5,785 nucleotides of DNA, taken from NCBI GenBank assembly GCA_027364495.1, contig DAHXPE010000271.1:1-5785 (forward strand). The letters are read 5' to 3'. The translations under genes were made by a program, and so were the position numbers. The notes beneath the pieces are model-generated. The model was not told the DNA's origin. It worked only from the letters and a program-made list of their open reading frames with translations, and made no database searches. Positions 1 to 4,649 of the stretch are shown here, piece by piece. Source of the stretch: Candidatus Heimdallarchaeota archaeon. GTDB lineage: Archaea > Asgardarchaeota > Heimdallarchaeia > Hodarchaeales > LC-3. Each line of letters opens with the position of its first letter. Position 1 is the first letter of the stretch.

Positions 1-140
1 GAAATTTAGCTTTAAATTTCAATAAGGCTTTTAAACATGTCTTAGAGTCAGAATGGAATGGAAACATTAAAATCTTTGAATCAAAAGGTCTGCAATTCAT
101 AGATTTACTTAAAGAGAGTCTTTTTTCAACTAATGGTTAA
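1..140 (+). CDS. 3' end of an unrecognised protein (partial)
   Basis: This frame is open from the window edge (first full codon at base 3) to a TAA at 138-140, giving 45 codons. The tail contains the stretch NKAFKHVLESEWNGNIKIF and ends in LFSTNG. The pattern is an amphipathic helix, a W-x-G turn, a short strand ending in F, then a final helix. It resembles the C-terminus of small helix-rich domains, perhaps longin/roadblock-like proteins that often neighbour Asgard GTPases, but that is a guess from a short fragment. Codon content is AT-rich, like the rest of the window. The gene converges on the winged-helix/PAS gene, whose stop lies only 7 nt away. The start and most of the protein lie outside the window, so no function is assigned. 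Confidence 0.6.
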   Translation, partial: NLALNFNKAFKHVLESEWNGNIKIFESKGLQFIDLLKESLFSTNG

Positions 141-157
141 AAAGAAGTTATTTTTTC
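138..157. terminator. possible bidirectional oligo-T termination zone
   Basis: The two converging genes end within 8 nt of each other. For plus-strand transcripts there is a T-run just past the stop (six Ts at 151-156). For minus-strand transcripts the run of As at 139-143 reads as five Ts just past the TAA at 148-150. Archaea often terminate on oligo-T tracts without a hairpin. In DNA this AT-rich such runs are common, so the call is weak. Confidence 0.25.
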
Positions 158-1089
158 AAAACTAAAATATAACCTTTCATGTCGGTTTCTGCTGAATTAA
201 TTGGAATTGCCTTTACCATATAATCCTGATTATTAATTTTGATTGTTCCTTCTTGCATCATATTAGTTTCCATCGCTAACTTTCCAAAGCAATCTTCCCA
301 GTTCTTTTGACCATTATTGAATAAATCATAGCAATAAATAGGTTCTTGACCTATCGTTATTCCATCATTAAAATCAGAGATAGTTTTGTCGTTAGCCATT
401 ATGACTTTGAAGTCATTACTAACAATGGTAATATAAGAATCCGTAAATAAATTTAATATTTTAGAAATTGAGTCTGAATTCAAAAGTTGGTCTTCGGCTA
501 ATTTTAAAAGTGTCAAATCTTGGAAATTAACTGTGAATTGATTCTCTTTTTCTGGAAAATGAGCAAACTTAAAAAGAAAAACCTTTCTTTTATCATCAGA
601 ATTTTTAAGAACAATTTTTTCTGAATATGATCCAGTAGTGACATTCAGATTTTCGAAAACAGTTTTAAAGAAGTTTCTGAATTCTTCTTCATAGTCTGAA
701 AAAGGATAGAATTTGAATAGATCAGCCTCAATAAGAGATTCCTGAATTTCATTTATGCGTGATAAATAAATGTTATTCGATTGTTTAATTATAATTTTAC
801 CATTATTTTTTTCAATTTTTAAGATATAAGGACCATAATAAAAATTATTCTTTAGTTCTGTCTTATAATATAAATTAGAAACACCCATTTTACGTGAAAT
901 GATTTTATTTTTTGCCTCAAGTGTTTTTAGCCATTTGGAAAGAGTATTTCTATTAATTTCAAGCTGTTGAGCAAGTTGGTGAGTATTCAATCCATGAGGA
1001 TTACGTTCAAGTAGTTCTATAATTACTTTTTCCATGCCCTCTGGAGTATAACGCTTTGAATATTTTGATTGATCAGAACTACTTTCCAT
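148..1089 (-). CDS. winged-helix DNA-binding protein with PAS sensor domains
   Basis: A 313-aa predicted cytoplasmic regulator with no membrane segment. Residues about 15-78 form a winged helix-turn-helix: helix 17-29, a second helix at 36-44 (THQLAQQLE), a recognition helix at 46-58 (NRNTLSKWLKTLE), and a wing at 62-76. Residues about 82-202 look like a degenerate PAS domain, ending in the typical PAS exit NFQDLTLLKLAEDQLL (compare the common v-D-iT-x-k-x-aE-x-x-L). Residues about 208-311 form a clearer PAS domain: ITIVSNDFKVIMAND strand pair, CYDLF at 253-257, C267, and a final KGYILVLKK strand. The likely role is ligand- or redox-dependent transcription control; the ligand is unknown. The ATG is 3 nt after the GTPase stop and lacks a strong Shine-Dalgarno, so it is probably translationally coupled to that gene. 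Domain calls are by eye. The wHTH and second PAS are fairly sure, the first PAS less so. Confidence 0.85.
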   Translation of the reverse strand: MESSSDQSKYSKRYTPEGMEKVIIELLERNPHGLNTHQLAQQLEINRNTLSKWLKTLEAKNKIISRKMGVSNLYYKTELKNNFYYGPYILKIEKNNGKIIIKQSNNIYLSRINEIQESLIEADLFKFYPFSDYEEEFRNFFKTVFENLNVTTGSYSEKIVLKNSDDKRKVFLFKFAHFPEKENQFTVNFQDLTLLKLAEDQLLNSDSISKILNLFTDSYITIVSNDFKVIMANDKTISDFNDGITIGQEPIYCYDLFNNGQKNWEDCFGKLAMETNMMQEGTIKINNQDYMVKAIPINSAETDMKGYILVLKK

Positions 1090-1092
1090 AGA

Positions 1093-1623
1093 TTATTCCG
1101 TGGTTACGTTTAAAGCCATTATTTCAAGAATGATTTCTTTAAAAGCTTCTATAACAAATTCACCCGTTTTAGCTGAGACAAAATAGTGTTTAAAATCTAA
1201 TTTACCAGTAATGGAATCAAACAAATCTTTAGGAATATCATTATGAAGATCAGATTTATTACCAAGGAGAATACAAGGCACCTCATGACCAATATTCTCA
1301 ATAGCTTCATTATACCAGGATTCAAGATTGGAAAAACTTCTAGGAACTGATACATCATAAACGAGGATAATGCCTTTAGAACGATGATAAAAATCTGCTC
1401 GAAGTTTTTTCCAATAATCTTGACCGCCAAGATCATAGACTAATAGGGAAATCTCATGATCCTGACCATTAAAGTTAACATTGAATGTATGGTTAAACAA
1501 ATCAATACCTATTGTCTCATTATAACTATCTTGAAACTTGTTTTCAATGCACCTATGGATAAGAGACGTTTTACCGACACTTCCATCACCTATTAAAACA
1601 AGTTTATAAGTAAAATTTGTCAA
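1093..1623 (-). CDS. Ras/Rab-like small GTPase
   Basis: A 176-aa single-domain GTPase, the normal length for Ras-family G domains. All five nucleotide-binding motifs are visible: G1 P-loop GDGSVGKTS (12-20), G2 threonine T37 in ETIGID, G3 DLGGQD (64-69) with the catalytic glutamine Q68, G4 NKSD (122-125), and G5 SAK (150-152). The stretch after switch II (ADFYHRSKGIILVYDVS) is strongly Rab-like. It should therefore bind GTP and act as a molecular switch. The C-terminus ends LNVTTE with no cysteine, so there is no site for the prenylation that anchors eukaryotic Rab/Ras proteins. The start is a TTG at 1621-1623: an in-frame TAA lies three codons upstream (1630-1632), and no ATG occurs before the P-loop. 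It is the first gene of an operon with the wHTH/PAS protein 3 nt downstream. Such Rab-like GTPases in prokaryotic operons are typical of Asgard archaea. Confidence 0.95.
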   Translation of the reverse strand: MTNFTYKLVLIGDGSVGKTSLIHRCIENKFQDSYNETIGIDLFNHTFNVNFNGQDHEISLLVYDLGGQDYWKKLRADFYHRSKGIILVYDVSVPRSFSNLESWYNEAIENIGHEVPCILLGNKSDLHNDIPKDLFDSITGKLDFKHYFVSAKTGEFVIEAFKEIILEIMALNVTTE

Positions 1624-1634
1624 ATTTATTTATT

Positions 1635-1640
1635 CTTCCT
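1635..1640 (-). promoter_or_regulatory. ribosome binding site for the TTG-started GTPase
   Basis: On the minus strand this reads AGGAAG, 11 nt upstream of the TTG at 1621-1623. It is a purine-rich partial Shine-Dalgarno with slightly long spacing. It supports TTG as the start, because an in-frame stop excludes anything further upstream. Confidence 0.4.
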
Positions 1641-1680
1641 ATATTATTATATGAATTGTTATTGTCAATTTTTTCATAAC

Positions 1681-1688
1681 TTATATTT
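1681..1688 (-). promoter_or_regulatory. candidate TATA box for the GTPase-wHTH/PAS operon
   Basis: On the minus strand this reads AAATATAA. An archaeal start site about 25 nt downstream would fall near 1657 and leave a leader of roughly 35 nt that contains the AGGAAG site. The surrounding DNA is so AT-rich that TATA-like strings are expected by chance, so the placement is tentative. Confidence 0.25.
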
Positions 1689-1730
1689 GTAACTTAATTT
1701 AATGATATTAAATTTGTAAATGATAAAATT

Positions 1731-1738
1731 TTTTTATA
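1731..1738 (+). promoter_or_regulatory. candidate TATA box for the 409/414-aa gene pair
   Basis: TTTTTATA, preceded by an A-rich stretch (GATAAAATT) that could act as a BRE. It would place transcription start near 1760 and give a leader of about 70 nt. An alternative TATA-like string, TTTTATTA at 1783-1790, would give a leader of only about 15 nt. The sequence alone does not separate the two. Confidence 0.3.
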
Positions 1739-1756
1739 CATGCATATTCTATGATT

Positions 1757-1780
1757 AAAATACCTTTTAAGGTCTATTTT
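1757..1780. promoter_or_regulatory. imperfect inverted repeat, possible operator
   Basis: The left arm AAAATACCTT (1757-1766) and the right arm AAGG-TC-TATTTT (1769-1780) are inverted copies, apart from a 2-nt insertion in the right arm, around a TT centre. The core CCTT-TT-AAGG contains the few G/C bases in an otherwise almost pure A/T stretch. It lies between the divergent genes, just downstream of the candidate plus-strand TATA box. That is where an operator for the neighbouring winged-helix protein could sit. No binding evidence exists, and short palindromes arise easily in such DNA. Confidence 0.25.
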
Positions 1781-1829
1781 CATTTTATTATTTCTCAAAT
1801 TAGTATTATCTTAATATGGGATTTTTATC

Positions 1830-3059
1830 ATGTCAAAATTTGAAGAAATAGAAAAGACTAGTCTTTTCATGTCTGTTTTCTCTCGTTTAGATGAAGAATC
1901 TGGCAATTTTATGAACCAACCAGCGATTCTTGGTGGTGAGGGGTACTTTGAGGACGAAAATGCTAAAGATTCCGTTGAACATGCTTTCGGCCAGTTGAAT
2001 TTACCCGATTTATTTCAACAATTTGATTTCGTACTTAATGTTGCGTTCTATTTGCCTTTTAAGCTTCGTGAAGATCTCAAAATCAGCCCTAATTATTATA
2101 TTGTCAAATCTAAATATGAAAGTATTTATGCTATGTATCTTATTTTAACTCCCTATTCTGATCTTAATATTACTGCTCTTAATACTGATCTGAGTGATTT
2201 AGTTGTTGATTATTCTGGTGTTGCTAACAGAACAGCTATTTCTAGTGCTAACAAAGAAAAAAAATCTCGGTTAATGGACACAGAAATTCATCCAGAACTT
2301 GCTGAGGCGACAGGCTTATTACTTCAGAGAATTTATTATCGATTATTTCTTGATAGAACTCTTTCTGGGGGTCCTGAAAAACCTACTAAACCAGCTAATT
2401 TGGTTGCTATCCTTATTCAAGAAGCCACGGTCAATCGTGGTTGGATTGATTTTGAATCAAATCGACTTTATACCAAAAAAGAAAATGCTGATAATCCTCA
2501 TAATTTACGACCTGCACCACCAGTGTTAACGGTTGACTCATGCTGGTTTCTTTTTCCACCTTCCCTTAAAAATGAATATACTACTTATCATAGTCCTATT
2601 AATCTCAGATATTTGTTTCAAGCTTCACAGTTACCACTTGATTTAAACTTGGCTTATTTCCGGCTTAATCCTGATATCTTTCAAGAAATTATGCCGTTAC
2701 CTACAAAATCCGTTTTCACTTATCGAGATTCTGATGATGTTATTTCCCTTTTTTCTCATCATCGAGAACTAGACCAAAATAAAAGTGAAGGAAAAGAGAA
2801 AAAAATTCAAATTGTAACTGGTATTAGTGATTCTAGAATGACAGGTGAAGAATTTTTTTCTGAAATGGCTATGAGAATTATTATCAGAGATATTGAAGAT
2901 GGGTTTAAAAAAAATCAATCCCTTGAAAAAATCTTTTCTAAGAACATGCAACTTTCAACCTGGTTGAAATCTATCTCTTACGATGTTAAAGGTGAAACAA
3001 CTCCAGAAGGGCTACTTAATTGGCAACAAATCAAAACTACAAAACTGGAGGAAGCTTAA
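1830..3059 (+). CDS. unrecognised 409-aa soluble protein, first gene of a pair
   Basis: I do not recognise this protein. It has no signal peptide, membrane segment, P-loop, zinc motif or repeated domain that I can see. It begins with an acidic, aromatic-rich region (1-60), followed by a mixed region with hydrophobic strands such as YAMYLILTPYSDLNI (about 100-114). Next is a charged linker (140-150), a helical stretch (155-178), a proline-rich patch PEKPTKP (182-188) and a second proline-rich patch (228-244) containing the only cysteine (238). A lysine-rich linker (314-326) leads to a helical C-terminus with a charged run near RDIEDGFKKNQSLEK (353-367). The ATG at 1830 is set by an in-frame TAA at 1812-1814 and has only a weak GGGAT upstream. 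The TAA at 3057-3059 overlaps the next gene's ATG by one base, so the two products are probably made together and may form a complex. Bases 2260-2303, coding K144-A158, recur inverted at the window end. Confidence 0.85.
   Translation: MSKFEEIEKTSLFMSVFSRLDEESGNFMNQPAILGGEGYFEDENAKDSVEHAFGQLNLPDLFQQFDFVLNVAFYLPFKLREDLKISPNYYIVKSKYESIYAMYLILTPYSDLNITALNTDLSDLVVDYSGVANRTAISSANKEKKSRLMDTEIHPELAEATGLLLQRIYYRLFLDRTLSGGPEKPTKPANLVAILIQEATVNRGWIDFESNRLYTKKENADNPHNLRPAPPVLTVDSCWFLFPPSLKNEYTTYHSPINLRYLFQASQLPLDLNLAYFRLNPDIFQEIMPLPTKSVFTYRDSDDVISLFSHHRELDQNKSEGKEKKIQIVTGISDSRMTGEEFFSEMAMRIIIRDIEDGFKKNQSLEKIFSKNMQLSTWLKSISYDVKGETTPEGLLNWQQIKTTKLEEA
2260..2303 (+). repeat. 44-bp inverted repeat, internal copy
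   Basis: Identical over all 44 bases to the reverse complement of 5742-5785. It lies in the 409-aa gene and encodes KSRLMDTEIHPELA with an uninterrupted frame on both sides, so this copy looks native. The match stops at 2303: the next base is G here, where the other copy has T on the matching strand. On the other side, the distal copy runs into the window edge, so the true repeat may be longer. Confidence 0.95.
3047..3051 (+). promoter_or_regulatory. Shine-Dalgarno GGAGG deciding the start of the 414-aa gene
   Basis: GGAGG lies 7 nt upstream of the ATG at 3059-3061. It picks that ATG over an in-frame TTG at 3020, which has no such site and lies well inside the upstream gene. It is the best ribosome binding site in the window, stronger than that of the first gene of the pair. 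Confidence 0.8.
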
Positions 3060-4303
3060 TGTCCGAAGAAACGAAAACTGGTGCTAATATCGTTGATGAG
3101 TACAAAAATAAGTTTGGTAGTCAACCTGTTAAAATTGAACGTTTTAAAATTACCCAGCAAAGTAGAATTACCAAAACGGCATCAAAATTGATAGAATCTG
3201 ATGCAAACTTACAACAAGATCGGGCAGAATTCTTTGCTTTGATTTATGAATATTTAGCCACAGAAGAGCTTTACAATGAACAAGTAAATATTTTCATGCA
3301 AGATTTTTCTCTGATCTGCCAGGAATTTGGTTATCCAATGGACACAAATTTTGAAGATGAAATTATTGAACACGTCGTTACACCTTATATCCAGACTCTT
3401 AAATTCCAAACTGATATTTATTTTGATCTTAGTCGTTGGCTTATTCAGAGATTGGGTCAAGGTTGGAACAAAGAATTAGCTCGTTCTTATGCCTTGAATG
3501 ATTTTTTCAAACCTTTGATGGCAACTTTGATAGAAAAATTTCCCACTGTTAAACTGACATTCCTTGTTGCATTATCTTGGACAACTTTACTTCGATATAT
3601 CAATAAACAAAAAGAAATAAGTATTAACCTTGATAAAAAGTTTTCTGAAGTAACAGATAGTTATCCTAATGAACTTAAAGGCACTAAATTTTCTTTTGAT
3701 TTAGGTTATAAATATTTATTGAAACCTAATTGGGATGGATTTCTTGAAATGATCAATAGTGAGGCTGAGAAGGTTAAACAATCAATTGCAATAGAAAGAG
3801 AAATAATGTTAAAAGAATCGCAAGCTGTCAAGGTTGCTCAAGAAGCAACTGCCCAGGCTGACCCAATAGATGATGCAAAAAATGCTGTTGCAATGAAATT
3901 AAACGAATTATTTGGATTTGGTTACGAAATTAATGAATCAAAAGAACAACAAATTGAAAAAGCATTAGCACTATTTTTACGTCGTGTTGCACTACGCGAA
4001 TTCGGTCATGTAGCAGCTGAATCTTCAGAACCAATAAGAAAAGCAACAGAAGAATTTCTTTGGCCTGAAATTCTAGAATATCCTATCATAATTGCCAAAG
4101 GGATTAATATTAAATCCAAATTTTATGATCCTAATTATAAAGACTCCGAAATACTAATGGAAGAATTTTCTGAACACCCTGAATTAATTGAACCTTACAA
4201 ACAAAAATTCTTTGAAAAATTGTTCTCAAACTATCAAGGCGGTGCAGACTATGGAGCGATTGCAAAAAATTTCGTTGAAATCATTAAATTAGCAAAATCC
4301 TAG
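3059..4303 (+). CDS. unrecognised 414-aa helical protein, second gene of a pair
   Basis: I do not recognise this protein. It appears largely alpha-helical and soluble. A basic N-terminal region (15-45) is followed by helix-rich segments (50-180). These include one fairly hydrophobic helix, VKLTFLVALSWTTLLRYI (164-181), which is more likely buried than transmembrane because it is short and carries polar residues. Residues about 228-268 form a charged, Ala/Glu/Lys-rich stretch likely to be a coiled coil. A helical C-terminal half follows, with LFLRRVALREFGH (305-317) and a Trp-Pro pair (335-336). No catalytic or nucleotide-binding motif is visible. The ATG at 3059 is chosen because GGAGG sits 7 nt upstream and it overlaps the previous stop as TAATG. 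The overlap implies coupled translation with the 409-aa protein. The coiled coil and lack of enzyme motifs suggest a structural or scaffold role, which is inference. Confidence 0.85.
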   Translation: MSEETKTGANIVDEYKNKFGSQPVKIERFKITQQSRITKTASKLIESDANLQQDRAEFFALIYEYLATEELYNEQVNIFMQDFSLICQEFGYPMDTNFEDEIIEHVVTPYIQTLKFQTDIYFDLSRWLIQRLGQGWNKELARSYALNDFFKPLMATLIEKFPTVKLTFLVALSWTTLLRYINKQKEISINLDKKFSEVTDSYPNELKGTKFSFDLGYKYLLKPNWDGFLEMINSEAEKVKQSIAIEREIMLKESQAVKVAQEATAQADPIDDAKNAVAMKLNELFGFGYEINESKEQQIEKALALFLRRVALREFGHVAAESSEPIRKATEEFLWPEILEYPIIIAKGINIKSKFYDPNYKDSEILMEEFSEHPELIEPYKQKFFEKLFSNYQGGADYGAIAKNFVEIIKLAKS

Positions 4304-4371
4304 GTAATTTAGGCTTAAAACATAAATGAATCATTAAAACTTTAGGAGTATAATTTAACTTCAAATAGTAG

Positions 4372-4530
4372 TCAGAATTTGCAGAATTTGCTATTAAACT
4401 TAATCTTCTTAATTTCAACAATTCTTGGAAAGTATTTGGTAATTCTGATAAAATTTTATTTTCTAAATCTAATTCGGATAAATTTTTGAGATTACTACTA
4501 GATGGGGAAAATAAAAAAATAAGTATGTAA
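4372..4530 (+). pseudogene. start-less open stretch, possible gene remnant
   Basis: Directly after two in-frame TAG codons (4366-4371) the frame stays open for 52 codons, to a TAA at 4528-4530. The translation begins SEFAEFAIKLNLLNF and contains WKVFGNSDKILF and DKFLRLLLDGE. There is no ATG or GTG near its beginning, and the AGGAG at 4344-4348 is cut off from it by the two TAGs. The helical pattern with W-x-x-x-G vaguely recalls the C-terminal fragment at 1-140, but the similarity is too weak to claim homology. It could be a decayed gene tail or chance. An open run this long is somewhat unusual in DNA so rich in A and T. Confidence 0.25.
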
Positions 4531-4611
4531 TAAATCTAATACATGTATAACAAAAAAAAGGAATTGTAAATAAGGATCTATGATTATAGAAAATGATCTG
4601 TTTGGAATTTC

Positions 4612-4619
4612 AAAAAAAA
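4612..4619 (-). terminator. oligo-T terminator of the membrane-protein gene
   Basis: Eight consecutive As on the plus strand are eight Ts on the minus strand, about 30 nt past the TGA at 4650-4652. A second identical run lies at 4552-4559. Oligo-T tracts are enough for archaeal RNA polymerase termination, and the tandem pair strengthens the call. Confidence 0.4.
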
Positions 4620-4649
4620 TATTTTAAATTATTGAAGAAATTATTAAAT

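Larger units (their letters stand above)
4304..4649. other. 346-nt AT-rich intergenic region between converging genes
   Basis: No complete gene, tRNA or CRISPR-like repeat is visible. It holds a start-less open stretch at 4372-4530, an isolated AGGAG at 4344-4348 with no start codon after it, a perfect 10-bp palindrome ATACATGTAT at 4539-4548, and two runs of eight As (4552-4559 and 4612-4619) that read as oligo-T on the minus strand. Both flanking genes point into this region, so it needs no promoter. Confidence 0.6.

Noticed and set aside
164..1623. CRISPR array, tRNA or insertion-sequence signatures
   Set aside because: I found no regularly spaced repeats, cloverleaf-like arms or transposase-like coding sequence here or elsewhere in the window.
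2299..2529. A 76-codon open frame on the plus strand inside the 409-aa gene
   Set aside because: It overlaps a longer, coherent gene in another frame, has no ribosome binding site and a low-complexity hydrophobic translation; it is a shadow of the real gene.
3020..3058. In-frame TTG at 3020 as an earlier start for the 414-aa protein
   Set aside because: It lies inside the upstream gene without a ribosome binding site, whereas the ATG at 3059 has GGAGG 7 nt upstream and a standard 1-nt stop/start overlap.
1830..4303. The 409- and 414-aa proteins as a tandem duplication
   Set aside because: Lengths are similar, but I see no shared motifs or matching order of features between the two sequences.
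4539..4548. Perfect palindrome ATACATGTAT as a regulatory site
   Set aside because: It is short, made almost only of A/T, and lies between two converging gene ends where no promoter is expected; chance is the likely cause.
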